From Chrysopilus asiliformis (Eukaryota > Arthropoda > Insecta > Diptera > Rhagionidae): 64,000 nt of DNA. Each line of letters begins with the position of its first letter. Within the stretch, counting starts at the first letter, position 1. A program made the translations under genes and the position numbers. Under the pieces are notes generated by a model, which ran no database searches, was not told the origin of the DNA, and was given only the letters and a program-made list of their open reading frames with translations. This document shows, piece by piece, positions 11,123 through 20,621 of the stretch. The stretch covers positions 70,390,994 through 70,454,993 of the forward strand of contig OZ035960.1 in assembly GCA_964034945.1 (NCBI GenBank), read 5' to 3'.

Positions 11123-12294
11123 TTTGTGTTTATTTCTGTGACATTTTTTTGTTGTGATTGTTAAAACTTTTTCCAAAAAACGTAAAACCTTTTCATTTGG
11201 CTAATCCGGGGAAATTCTAAAACGATTTTCGGAAACTTTTCTATTTTGTTTTTCAAAGGAAAAGTGTGCGGAAATCCATCTAGAATTGCATAAAAAACTA
11301 CCGGCTGGCAGCCCGACTGATATAAATACTTTTCACAGCTAAATATTACACTTTTTCGAAAGAAAATTGTTATTTGTTTACTTTTCAAAATATGTTGAAT
11401 TTAAAACAAATTTTAAATTTGTCGCTACTGTCAAGACAGTATTTAAATTTTCGCCGCCAGAGGGAAAATTAACCACCTGTACAAAATAATACCCTTAGCA
11501 AACTTTCCAGATCGTTATTTATCGAATTTGCCAAAAATCCTACTGCAGGCTTTTGTTTACGGTGACAAGAGTTGCAGGTAGTAGCAGTTGAAATATGGAT
11601 ATTTTGAAAGGTATTGACCTTGGCTATCATTTCCAACTTACACCTGACCGGATCAAGCCGGAACATTTTTTGCAGGGTCATATATATACAACATTTCGCG
11701 AAAAAAATAGTATTTTTAGAATGCCAGAATTCTGGGATAACAATTTTAAGAAAACAAAATGTAGTACTACAAATTTTTAATTTTTATTATAATTGCCTAA
11801 ATATGTCCTCAGTTTGATGATAAAATCGAATTTTTCTGTACTAATTGACTTAATAAAGTTAAAAAAAATTGTTGTGAATTCGAAAATTGAAAAAAACAGA
11901 ATTTTTACCAGCTTTGACCCCATGGCGTTCGGAAATTACTTGTCACAGGAGAGTGTCCTTTTGGATTTCTAGGATCTCAAGTATTTCCCACGCAATGACA
12001 TAGCTGAAATCCTTAAAAATTTGTATTTTTGGCCCCAACTTGAGGCTCTACTTCAGGGAAAACACCTCACTGCATTAATAACCTTTTGTTTAAAAAATAT
12101 CTTCATTGTGGTGAAAAAAGACAAAAAAAATTTCTCACTAAACTTTGTTATATTGCCAGAAAAGTTTGAGAAAATTAATATACGTAATTTAATACACGTT
12201 ACTCGGCTTTTATTCTTAATTTCCGGTTCCGAAAAGCTAGGTTCTTCATTTGTAGTTAGTTTATTATGTTACCTAACGTTGAAATTTCTTTCAG
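11123..12294. other. Non-coding, possibly host sequence
   Basis: After the Helitron CTAG there is about 1.2 kb of AT-rich DNA without the transposon repeats that fill the rest of the window. Short open frames exist but none matches a family I recognise. The 3' end reads TTGAAATTTCTTTCAG, a good splice acceptor for the exon candidate that follows. Confidence 0.35.
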
Positions 12295-12428
12295 AAAGTG
12301 GGGTTCATATCTCTGTCATTGGGAATGTTTATATCGATACTATTTGGCTTTATTTTCGGCTTGATATTGGGAGCCACGGATATGCCATGGGGGTTTAATG
12401 ATTGGCCTACTGAAGAAATGAAAGGAAG
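12295..12428 (+). CDS. Candidate host-gene exon with one membrane segment
   Basis: A 134-base open stretch lies between a polypyrimidine acceptor (TTTCTTTCAG, ending at 12294) and a donor (GTAAGG at 12429). It reads KVGFISLSLGMFIS, then ILFGFIFGLILGA, then TDMPWGFNDWPTEEM and KG. The first 27 residues form one strongly hydrophobic membrane-spanning segment, followed by a polar tail. If not spliced at the donor, the frame stops three bases later. I do not recognise the protein. The frame also runs upstream of the acceptor, so splicing is inferred from signals only. It is the one stretch in the window that looks like an ordinary cellular gene rather than a transposon. Confidence 0.35.
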
Positions 12429-13112
12429 GTAAGGATTTTTTTTTTAAATCAGTGAAATTTTTTATTTCAGCATTTTGTATTTTAATAATTATTTATAGAT
12501 TCAAAATTTTTTTCAAGTAATGTCCTATCAAACGCACGTAGGCCTCAAGTTGGATCCATTGTACACCTCCGATGTCTCTCGCTGGAGTAGATTGAGCTCA
12601 AGTACGGTTGTTTAGCCATCCCGACAGTGCTATATATTTCCGAATCGGCACCCAGCCCTGAGTTCCTGCCTCATAAAGTTCCTCTAGAAAGGAATGGTGG
12701 CTAACGTTAAGGGGAGAGTGAATGCTTACACACTTTCATTATTTACATGTGCAAAGCGGGGCAAAATCGCTTTAGTGGATCAAAAGATACAAAGAGAGGG
12801 GGTTAATATTAAGGAGGTAAAGTTGAATTTTTACACACAAAAAACTTCCGGCAGTCATATCCAGCCGAAATCCAAAAAACAGGACCGAAATCGGTTGAGT
12901 GGTTCAAAAGTTATGAAGGAAGGACAAACTAACATACTAACCAATCCCAAACGAATATACCCTCTCCGTTCCGTCGGGGGTAAAAAATGGCATCACTCAA
13001 ATGGTTCGCATTCTCTCTCTGACAAATATTGGCTCTTACAAGTGCTTTTTCCATTACTAATGGAAAAGTTCGGAGTGTTCTGATTTAGTTGTGGAATTGT
13101 TTGAGGCTTCAC
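12429..13112. other. Non-coding, repeat-like
   Basis: No supported gene. The part around 12840-12990 (CGGTTGAGTGGTTCAAAAGT, CCTCTCCGTTCCGTCGGGGG) reads like the 3' region of a transposon, but I cannot assign a family. A 129-codon open frame at 12694-13083 has low-complexity, non-conserved-looking content. Confidence 0.3.
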
Positions 13113-13119
13113 AAAAAAA

Positions 13120-13272
13120 ACATGTGTGTGCAGTACACACGCGGTAGAAGTGAAACCTTAGGAAAACTAAACAGCTAGAGAATGAGACGAATGCGATATC
13201 AGGAGTGGGATAGTTATAGCGTTTATTTATTATAATATTGGTACCAAGTTCAAAAGTTATATTACATTTTTA
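13120..13272 (-). repeat. Helentron-like 3' terminal hairpin module, copy 2
   Basis: The module begins after eight A residues with the hairpin GTGTGTGCAGTACACACGC. Its other border coincides with the stop codon (13270-13272) of the minus-strand endonuclease remnant, so here it is that element's 3' untranslated end. Confidence 0.65.
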
Positions 13273-13673
13273 TTCAGACTCTTTGTTTTCAATTTCAATA
13301 AATGACACGAGCGGCTTATGATAACTAAAGTATAAAATGATTGCTTTGGTTTGGGTTTGATCAATATATCTTTGAAATACAGCGTCAATTACTGTTTTCG
13401 ATCTTGTTGTCGATTCAGTGCGACTGGAGCACATTTTTAAATTTAATTTGGTGTTGAGGAACTCAATCAAAGGGAGCGCTGTATGCAATGCAAAATTCAC
13501 ATTAAAATTTCCACTTAAAATCATACGAATTTTATCGTAATCTTTTTAAGAATCCGCGATATTTCTGGTGTGTACTTTAGCAAATTATCGTGGATAAATT
13601 CAATAATTGTATTTATTGATTGGTTGGGAGAAATGTAAATTGCCACAGCTATAACTGATTTATTATGGTTCAA
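13270..13673 (-). pseudogene. Endonuclease/exonuclease/phosphatase domain remnant of a Helentron-type element
   Basis: The minus strand encodes the C-terminal part of an EEP-fold nuclease. The upstream part (about 13545-13673) reads SVIAVAIYISPNQSINTIIE. After a one-base loss near 13540 the frame resumes as ILSGNFNVNFA (an LxGDFN-like active-site motif with Asn for the usual Asp), then RSKTVIDAVFQRYID and ILYFSYHKPLVSFIE, ending in a stop at 13270. In Helentrons a nuclease of this type is fused behind the Rep/helicase; no Rep or helicase is present here, so only the tail survives. The frameshift and the GDFN change mark it as inactive. The hairpin module follows directly. Confidence 0.7.
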
Positions 13674-13679
13674 TCGGGT

Positions 13680-13800
13680 GCCGGTCAATTTATCGTAAAC
13701 AATTTATCGTGAACAATTTTATCGTGAACAACTTATCGTGAAACAATTTATATATGTATATATGTATATATTGCAATGTATGACGAAACATCAGTAATTT
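13680..13800 (+). repeat. ATCGTGAACAA repeats bordering the pyrimidine tract
   Basis: GGTGCCGGTCAATTTATCGT is followed by three spaced copies of TTTATCGTGAACAA, then TATGTATATATTGCAATG and TATGACGAAACATC. The same words border the pyrimidine tracts at 6690-6865 and 55420-55600, so this is an end of that repeat family. Confidence 0.55.
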
Positions 13801-14395
13801 ATCTCCTCTTCTCTCCACTACCTCCCTGCACCTACCCCCCCTCCTACCCCTCCTCCTACCGCTTCTCCCGTCCGCTTCCCCTTCCCCTTCCCCTTCCACT
13901 TCCACTTCCACTTCCGCTTCCGCTTCCCCTTCCCCCTCCTCTTCCCTTTCCCTTTCCCTTTCCCTTTCCCTTTCCCTTTCCCTTTCCCTTTCCCTTTCCC
14001 TTTCCCTTTCCCTTTCCCTTTCCCTTTCCCTTTCCCTTTCCCTTTCCCTTTCCCTTTCCCTTTCCCTTTCCCTTTCCCTTTCCCTTTCCCTTTCCCTTTC
14101 CCTTTCCCTTTCCCTTTCCCTTTCCCTTTCCCTTTCCCTTTCCCTTTCCCTTTCCCTTTCCCTTTCCCTTTCCCTTTCCCTTTCCCTTTCCCTTTCCCTT
14201 TCCCTTTCCCTTTCCCTTTCCCTTTCCCTTTCCCTTTCCCTTTCCCTTTCCCTTTCCCTTTCCCTTTCCCTTTCCCTTTCCCTTTCCCTTTCCCTTTCCC
14301 TTTCCCTTTCCCTTTCCCTTTCCCTTTCCCTTCCCCATCCCCATCCCCTTCCCCATCCCCTTCCCCTTCCCCTTCCCCTTCCCCTTACCCACCCT
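13801..14395 (+). repeat. (CCCTTT)n minisatellite with CCTTCC borders
   Basis: A nearly pure TTTCCC hexamer tract runs from about 13946 to 14330, some 64 units, flanked by CCTTCC, CCATCC and CCGCTT variants. One strand is entirely pyrimidine. The long open frames on both strands here are only translations of the repeat. The borders match the shorter tracts at 6720-6840 and 55470-55565. Confidence 0.95.
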
Positions 14396-14508
14396 TCGTT
14401 CACTATTTAAGTTAATATTTCTTTTATATTAACGGACGTCTCGCTCACTATCTAAGTTAATATTTCTTTTAAGAAATTTAAAAAAAAAAATCATTTTCTT
14501 TTAACAGG
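14396..14508. repeat. Short direct repeat after the pyrimidine tract
   Basis: CACTATTTAAGTTAATATTT and CACTATCTAAGTTAATATTT occur 44 bases apart. No gene is seen. Confidence 0.5.
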
Positions 14509-14735
14509 CACGTACCTGTGACTTTATTGAGATCTAAATTAAAAGTGAAGTCATTACAGATTTTGCTCTTACAACTAACCTATGCTAATTGAGAAAAGAA
14601 TCGAAACGAAGTACGATATTAGTAAATTCTAAGAATTGGACCGCCTGCATTCATAATTGCAAATGGGTGACACCTGATATCTTGTACGTGCCAATTTCAC
14701 GTTATCGTGGGAGATCCGAAGTTAACTCTTCCCGT
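14509..14735 (-). repeat. Possible LTR remnant
   Basis: On the minus strand, a purine-rich run (AAACGGGAAGAG) precedes TTAACTTCGGATC; about 200 bases further lie an AATAAA signal and the segment GTACGTGCCTGTTAA. This is what a polypurine tract followed by a 3' LTR would look like downstream of the env-like tail described below. There is no second LTR, so it is a remnant if the reading is right. Confidence 0.3.
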
Positions 14736-15024
14736 TTTAAATCCAAATGTCCTCATTTGGCGCTTACTTAGAACAATATTGTGTCGTAGACAGTGTTGTT
14801 CCTCTACGCGTAGACTTTAATTGTCTACACTTTAGTGTAGACAATAGCGTAGACAATCGATTTGGGGTAGACAATGTAGACATTGGCGTAGACAATGTCG
14901 ACTTTGCGTAGACAATGTAGACTTTCTCATATCTGTCAAAACAAAGTCATTAGTGAGTCATATATTGTCAAAGCCGAAATCGACTGACCTTTGATAGGTC
15001 TATATATTATTTGATTTGAACATT

Positions 15025-15270
15025 GAGGCGTTAAAAGCTAGAGTGGACCAAGCCACATAATCGAGTTTTTGAAGCTTTTCCACTTTTGTACTATTATTGA
15101 CTGTAAATTTTTGGAAAAAAAATTTCTGTGGACTTTATTACTCATTGTTGAAATGTTCTTTTGTGCATCCAAACATTTTTACCTAAAAACTCACTTGCAA
15201 TAATGATTCAAACACAAAAAAATTCACGATTTCGACATGTGGGTTGGTCCACTCTAGCTTTTAACGCCTC
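15025..15270. mobile_element. Nested MITE with GAGGCGTTAAAAGC ends
   Basis: GAGGCGTTAAAAGCTAGAGT at the left pairs with its complement at the right. It is flanked by a direct repeat ATATATTATTTGATTTGAA, with four extra bases at the left side only. The GAGGCG start is shared with the element at 58562-60684. Confidence 0.65.
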
Positions 15271-15438
15271 ATATATTATTTGATTTGAATTACTTCCGTA
15301 TAGATTTCCGTCTATCTGTAAATACGACAACTCTCAACGGAATTAAGCTAAAGACTAGAAACAAACGTGTTTTTCGAAAAAATTAAACAGATATTCTTAA
15401 ATGAAATGAATCAGTTTTTTAAACAAACGGTTCGTTAA

Positions 15439-15605
15439 GGCCTGTGTCCACATGGAAGTTTATTTGCAGAAGTCGCTTCTAGCAGAGACTTCTGGAAGTT
15501 TTTCCCGTGGAAACACTAACTGCAAGTGAACTTTCAGAAGTTGTGACACCAGAAATCTCTTCTAGAAGCGACTTCTGCAAATAAACTTCCATGTGGACAC
15601 AGGCA
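15439..15605. mobile_element. Nested 167-bp MITE at TTAA
   Basis: TTAA at 15435-15438 and 15606-15609 flank inverted arms containing GCCTGTGTCCACATGGAAGT and TTATTTGCAGAAGTCGCTTC. A TTAA duplication suggests mobilisation by a piggyBac-type transposase. Confidence 0.75.
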
Positions 15606-16212
15606 TTAATATTGAAAAATGTGTAAAACAAAAAGATTTTAGAATTCAATGTGATTTCAATTGCAAAAATTAAAAAAAAGCCGCTTAGATTGTATGAAAA
15701 GAATTAGAATTGCTACTCAAGTTTGCTCCGAAGTTCTCCATTACAGCATTTGGCGATTGCTTCCTGGAAATTGTGCTTTATTATGTTAAAATTAATTGAA
15801 GAAAATGAGATTTTAAAACTAAATCAGCTATCCTTTATTTTATTGATTGTCTACATTGTCTACGCGTAGAGAATAGACAATTGTCTACAGTAATAGTCTA
15901 CGCGTAGACAATGGTGTAGTCTACATCACGTAGACTACGCGGCACAACACTGGTCGTAGAATTTATGTCTTCTTGATGGTACTGGTTTGATGACGTTTTC
16001 TCCTATGCTTTTCTCTATGCTTGGTCTTCTTGGTCTGGAGACATTTCGATAATGATTTCTGGGGGGCGAGGATCTGATCTTGGACCGATTCAGGTTCTTT
16101 GGAACGACGGATGATCTTTGAAAAATTAATTTTGCGCAATATATATTTGCCAATATGATGATTACAAGGATTCCAATGAGGATGATCGAACTGTAGTTAA
16201 AATATTGTATGA

Positions 16213-16406
16213 TGTTGCGCTCCGTCTGCAGATTATATATATATATATATAAGGATATATCTATATCTATCTATATATATAAAAATGGATGTTTGTCTGT
16301 TTGTCTGTTCGTTTGTGATTACAAAACTCAAAAACTACTGGACCGATTTTTACGCGGTTTTTTGCAAAACGATCTGCGTTGCCAGTAGCAGGTTTTTAGC
16401 TATGTA
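16213..16406 (+). mobile_element. Helitron-like 5' end
   Basis: After an (AT)n run, an A is followed from 16270 by TCTATATATATAAAAATGG and GATGTTTGTCTGTTTGTCTG, a start of the Helitron type (TC after A). The next bases (ACAAAACTCAAAAACTACTG) recur inverted at 6557-6690 and 53835-53940. The 121-bp repeat follows directly. No 3' CTAG end was found for this copy. Confidence 0.5.
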
Positions 16407-16630
16407 GATTTTCAAAATTCGAAACGGAAGGTCCTGTAAGGATAATGAAAATATCCTTTTTCCCATTTTTCCCCGGAAAAATTTGCATTATAGGGTTTTT
16501 GGGGTCGCTGATCCCGACTTTGCTGTTGGAATTTTAAAATTCGAAACGGAAGGTCCTGTAAGGATAATACAAATATCCTTTTTCCCGTCTTTCCCCGGGG
16601 TTTTCGGTGTCGCTGATCACGAATCTGCAT
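16407..16630 (-). repeat. 121-bp tandem repeat array c
   Basis: About two units in reverse orientation (TTTTCAAAATTCGAAACGG, GGTCCTGTAAGGATAATG, GGGGTCGCTGATC). Confidence 0.8.
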
Positions 16631-16814
16631 AGGGATTCTGAGGGAACTGTCGATAATTATCGACAAGCAAGTTATGTGCACATATTCAACTTTCTTTTAA
16701 TTGTGTTGGTGGATACAGCACACTAATGCAGGTTTGACTTCCAATGCGATTTCCTTCACTCGGGTAACACTAATGGTTTGACGTCTGGAAATCTATTCCA
16801 CATTTCCAACGTTT
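16631..16814. other. Unassigned stretch downstream of the Harbinger fragment
   Basis: Contains a small inverted motif (TGTCGATAATTATCGACA near 16650). No gene is seen; the Harbinger frame has already stopped. Confidence 0.35.
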
Positions 16815-17175
16815 TTATCGACATTTCCAATGGATATCACTTGCTTTATGAGGTAGTGAAAATAGTGCGTTTGCGTATAAGTTTAGCGCACACAAAACAC
16901 GAAGAGCAGGCGACATTAAAGTTCGATTGGGCCCCATTTCAGTCATGTGCGGAGTCAATTTTTCAATTATTTTCACTGCCACTGCCTGTGGAAGCCTATA
17001 TATTTCTATAAACCTACAAAACACATTAATTTTAAGTTTTTAAACATACATAAATTAAGCTTTTTTACCTTTCTTCGGGTATCGGAAAAGGATCTGACGC
17101 GTCGCGTACATTTCGTCTCATTATTCGCATTTGATTCCTCCTAAAGTAATAATAAACGGGTACTGCGGAATCCAT
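16815..17175 (-). pseudogene. PIF/Harbinger transposase, N-terminal fragment with intron
   Basis: Exon 1 (17175-17069) starts with ATG and encodes MDSAVPVYYYFRRNQ, then RRNVRDASDPFPIPEER. A GTAAAA donor and TTTTGTAG acceptor bound a 55-base intron (17068-17014). Exon 2 (17013-16815) continues FIEIYRLPQAVAVKIIEKL and TLMSPALRVLCALNLYA, which matches the N-terminal helix-turn-helix region of HARBI1-like transposases. After NLYA the family-like sequence breaks off and the frame stops, so the DDE catalytic domain is absent. Start, splice sites and frame are otherwise clean, which suggests a fairly recent internal deletion. No terminal repeats were found. Confidence 0.65.
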
Positions 17176-17765
17176 TGTCTTTGGTAAATTATTAAAAACA
17201 CTATCTAAAGTTTTTCGCGGTACATTTGTGGCTGTCAAATCGAGATTTTTTGGGTTGCTTATTACACTTGCAACTTATAAAATTCACATCGGGTGGGTAA
17301 AAAATTCTTCATCGCTGCGGATCGTCAAGAAAATTTCCTAACTTTAAAAAAATTCCCTCTTTTCGATATTCCACTGGCGATAAGTTTCGATTATGTTCAG
17401 AATCGGTGTACTGGTGAAATTTCATAATTCGAATAGACCAATAAGGATAACGAAAATATCCCTTTTTCATTTTTTTCGGTTTTTGCAGACCCTGATCACG
17501 AATCTGGTGATGAAATTGCCAACGGAAGCTCCTGTAAAGATAACCCAAATATCCTTTTTACCATTTTTCCTCAAAAAAAACTGGCAAAAAGCGGGTTTCG
17601 GAGCCGCTGATCACGAATCTGGTATTAGAATTTTAAAATTCGGAACGGGAGGTTCTGAAGGCATAACGATTTTTTCCAATAGTTTTTAAGCTATTTCTGG
17701 ATTTTTTGTGCAAAAAACTTTTTTAAAAAAAACTTTAGCCCGCAATGACGGGTATGCAAGCTATA
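17176..17765. repeat. Non-coding with degenerate 121-bp repeat units (array d)
   Basis: The stretch 17390-17680 holds two to three diverged reverse-orientation units (CCTGATCACGAATCTGG, TCCTGTAAAGATAACCC, TATCCTTTTTACCATTTTTC). The rest has no recognisable content. Confidence 0.55.
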
Positions 17766-18090
17766 CAGCCATGTTCAAAAGTGTTAGGCACCATTTCAAA
17801 ATCAATTTTTTCTGTTTACGTGTATATAATATGATAGTGAAACAATGTGATTGTAAGAAAATCAAAATATATTTATCTGACTAATATTAGGTGGGCCCAC
17901 CCCTAGCCCTTATTACAGCAGCGAGTCTTTTCGGCATTGTCGCTACAAGCCTATTTTCGTGTCGTCACTTATAAAATCCCATTCCTCCTGAATAGCCCTT
18001 TTCAGGGTATCTTCTGATGTTATTTTTGTGTTTCCGGATATTTTTCTTCAAAATACTCCACAAATGCTCTATCAAAATCTATATACCCTC
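17766..18090 (-). pseudogene. Tc1-like transposase, C-terminal fragment with terminal repeat
   Basis: On the minus strand the frame reads IEHLWSILKKNIRKH, then after a frameshift LKRAIQEEWDFISDDT, then after a second shift VATMPKRLAAVIRARGGPT and a stop at 17887. This is the C-terminal end of a Tc1-type DDE transposase, including the catalytic Glu of the IEHLW motif. The element's end lies at 17766 with CAGCCATGTTCAAAAGTG preceded by TA, the Tc1/mariner target. Everything upstream of the IEHLW motif is missing. Two frameshifts and the truncation make it a relic. Confidence 0.7.
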
Positions 18091-18124
18091 ACTTACTCTA
18101 CATTTCTATTTTTCTTACTTAATA

Positions 18125-18330
18125 GAATTATAGCCCATCTTACGATGGGTGACTGCAATCTTGGTGGGAAATCCGTAAGGTCGCAGGCGACTGTTGATTC
18201 CATGATTTTTCAAGTTGATCATCATACGGTAAACGAACAACTAGGAAAGTTGTCGAATCGACACTCGCCTATGACCTTACGGAATTCCTATCATAATTGC
18301 AGTCACCCGTCATGTGACGGGCTTTAATTC
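18125..18330. mobile_element. Short MITE with AGCCCATC inverted ends
   Basis: AGCCCATCTTACGATGGGTG and GACTGCAAT at the left pair with ATTGCAGTCACCCGTCATG at the right; an inner pair (GTAAGGTCGCAGGCGA with TCGCCTATGACCTTAC) extends the hairpin. Length about 206 bases. I could not define the target duplication. Confidence 0.65.
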
Positions 18331-18745
18331 TAGTATAAGTTAATGACGAAACGGGCTTTAAAATCCCTCCAACGCAGGCGAAGGGTTTACAAGCGTAGAT
18401 TTCAGTGTCTTGGAGACAATTTAAAACCCACCCATTGGCGCAAAACGTATCAAAATTGCTCCAACGATTCAGGCGATAGCTGGAGAGGGGTTTATTGGTA
18501 AGGGAAAGGATAGATTTTGGTGGACGAAAACTTTCCTTGGTGGACAGTTTGCCCAATGGCGCATACCGTGCAAGGATTGCTTCAACAGTAGAGGGGCTTA
18601 TTTGCAGAAAGAGGATAGATTTTGGTGGGAGAAAACTTTCTTTGGGGGAGAGTCTCCTCTTGTTAGGACGGAATCTACAGTCGAAAGGACAGGGTCTACA
18701 GTCGAAAAAATAGGCTTTACGAATATATCGATCAAGATAGTTAAA
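18331..18745. other. Unassigned, with a local direct repeat
   Basis: GATAGATTTTGGTGGACGAA and GATAGATTTTGGTGGGAGAA, each followed by AACTTTC, are about 110 bases apart. No gene is recognised. Confidence 0.35.
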
Positions 18746-19598
18746 CTAGGGGCTTCACCCTGAAGCGTCGGCTTGCGACCTTCCCCGACTCCTCAGCCTT
18801 CGGCCTCGAGTCATACGTGGCCGTCTGCAGCACATATAATCTAGCTATCTATACTGAGAAATATCGGAAAAATTTCAAAATAGATTTTGAAACAATAAGA
18901 TTATTGCTCATAATACAAAAACATTATAAAAATACGAACAAATTTCAAATCAGACTATAATAGAGTCTGCGCCCGTGGGCTAACCACGGCCTAAGTACAT
19001 ATTTGGCCACTGGTCTTACTTTTCTGAGCGTCGTGAAGTTTGCCGACACAAATGTATTTTTTAAATGTTTATTACTTTTTTCTCAAATTTAAGTTTTTTT
19101 TGTTTTTACACATTTTATATCTCGATAACGGTAAAAGATTAAAATAGAGTGCGCAAAAAATTCCAACGGGGAAAACTTAATCCAAATGCCTTCTGAATTG
19201 TAGAATATAGCAGGAGAAGGGTTTACAGAAAGGAGGGTGTAGGTGTTAGTGTACGAAATTTTTTTTTGAGTCTGATCCCTCTAATGGTGAAAACTGGATC
19301 CAAATCCCTTCAGAATTACAGAGTATAGCAGGTGAGGAGCAGAGAGGGTGAGGTCAATAAAAAGTATCCTATCCTTTATCCTGCAAGTAACTGTACCTAT
19401 GTGCAAAGTTACGTCGAAATAAATTGGCCCGTTTTCCCGTGATGCCGGAACAAACATTCAGACAGACAGACAAACTAAATTTTTAAAAATGTTTTTTTTG
19501 GTATCAGTGCGATAAAATACATAGATGCATATTAAAATTTCTAAGAAAATCGAAAAGTTAAAAAATTACACTCCTTACAGTTTTATTATATGTATAGA
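18746..19598 (-). mobile_element. Complete short non-autonomous Helitron
   Basis: Read on the minus strand, the element begins TCTATACATATAATAAAAC after an A, and ends GACGCTTCAGGGTGAAGCCC followed by CTAG and a T in the flank. The 3' hairpin (GCTTCA with TGAAGC) just before CTAG and the A/T insertion point are canonical. A GAGGCCGAAGGCTGAGG motif near the 3' end matches the Helitron ending at 11122, and the central part matches 8941-9294. It has no coding frame. Confidence 0.8.
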
Positions 19599-20086
19599 TA
19601 AGAAAAGTATTAAAATCACTCCTAAAACCCAAATCATAACGGAGGCCCACACACCCGCAGGAAATATACCCATCGACCCAGTTCGATGAGTCCGCAACAT
19701 GTATGTAGTTACGCGTGTGCCTATCCGTGTGCTGTTTGGAGTGTGTTCGTTCCTACTTATGTAGCGAAAAATGTGAGATCGTCATCTACCAGTACATCTT
19801 ACTCTAACACCAGATTCGTGATCAGCGACCCCGGAAACACCATAAAGTTAGTTTTGCCAAGAAAAAGTGGGAAAATGATATTCGCGGGATCTTTACAGGA
19901 CGTCCCGCTTCTTCTATTAGTTCTCGATTTTGCAATTGTTTTTGTATGAAAACGTACAACATTCATATTCAACATTCATACCCAATTAGATTCATCACAA
20001 GAACCCGGCGTTGCCTGGGTAGTACAAAATTTTTGAACATGAAAAAATCCTTTTTTTTCCAAAGTATTTTGATGTATAGAAACATA
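19599..20086. other. Non-coding, one degenerate 121-bp unit
   Basis: A single unit (CCAGATTCGTGATCAGCGAC, CCCGGAAACACC, TTTACAGGACGTCCC) lies at 19808-19925. A small hairpin, AACCCGGCGTTGCCTGGGT, is at 20001-20019. No gene is seen. Confidence 0.45.
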
Positions 20087-20449
20087 ACAAAAGCTATAAT
20101 TGACAATCTGGCAATTATTGAAAACCCGTATGGTGATATTCGTATCAAAATTCGAACAGTTGTACCAAAATTCCACTTTGAAGTAGTGCTGTGACATCGA
20201 CATCGATGTTTTGAAAACATCGATGTTTTCTCCAAAACATCGATGTTTTTACCATCGATGTTTTCTTTCCGATGTTTTTATAACATCGATGTTTTGTGTC
20301 CGATGTTTTGTGTTCGATGTATAGCCCTTTCAGACCCACTGTATACGATTGTGTTAGGTGACGTAATACGTTTATATTTCGGCTCAGACTCAAAATTTCG
20401 CTCAAAATCCCAAAAGCAGTGATCGTGTTAATTTTTGTCGAGAGCTTCT

Positions 20450-20575
20450 ATCCCTTTCAGACCCAAAAATTTTTTTTTAAATTTTTTTTGTTATTCTGGT
20501 ATTGAAATATAATAGTATAGCAATTTTTGTAGCAATCGGAAGAAAAAAATTTTTGGGTCTGAAAGGGATAGAAAT
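20450..20575. repeat. Small palindrome nested in the hAT element
   Basis: TATCCCTTTCAGACCCAAAA and its complement pair across about 60 AT-rich bases. A related half-copy (CCCTTTCAGACCCACTG) lies at 20325. Confidence 0.7.
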
Positions 20576-20621
20576 ACTAGCTGCAATTGCATACCACGGT
20601 TTATATGTGTAATAATTTTGT

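Larger units (their letters stand above)
14791..15952. mobile_element. hAT MITE with GTAGACAAT subterminal repeats
   Basis: GTCGTAGA is duplicated on both sides (14783-14790 and 15953-15960). The element starts CAGTGTTGTTCC and ends GGCACAACACTG, giving inverted termini of the hAT CAGTG type. Many copies of TAGACAAT or GTCTAC sit within 150 bases of each end, on both strands, as expected for transposase-binding subterminal motifs. There is no transposase. Two smaller palindromic elements are nested inside. Confidence 0.85.
14762..16212 (-). pseudogene. Env-like C-terminal tail, interrupted by a hAT MITE
   Basis: The minus strand from 16212 to 15961 encodes a hydrophobic stretch (SSIILIGILVIIILANIY) followed by a basic tail of about 45 residues rich in Arg, Ser and Pro. 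The frame is cut by a 1.16 kb hAT MITE and resumes beyond it at 14782, stopping eight bases later after a few codons. A membrane anchor followed by a short tail, then a purine tract and a possible LTR, fits the 3' end of an envelope gene of an insect errantivirus-type gypsy element. No fusion or surface part is left and I saw no diagnostic Env motif, so this is inference. It is broken and non-functional. Confidence 0.35.

Noticed and set aside
13690..14432. Long open frames on both strands giving Arg-Glu, Pro-Phe and Gly-Lys repeats
   Set aside because: They are translations of the (CCCTTT)n tract in different frames. All frames stay open because the hexamer contains no stop codon.
18331..18745. 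72-codon frame with a repeated DFGGRKLSL segment
   Set aside because: It stems from a local DNA direct repeat, has no start context or homology I recognise, and ends at the Helitron border.
20001..20019. AACCCGGCGTTGCCTGGGT hairpin as a terminator or Helitron end
   Set aside because: It is not followed by CTRR, and no element border or matching partner is visible nearby.
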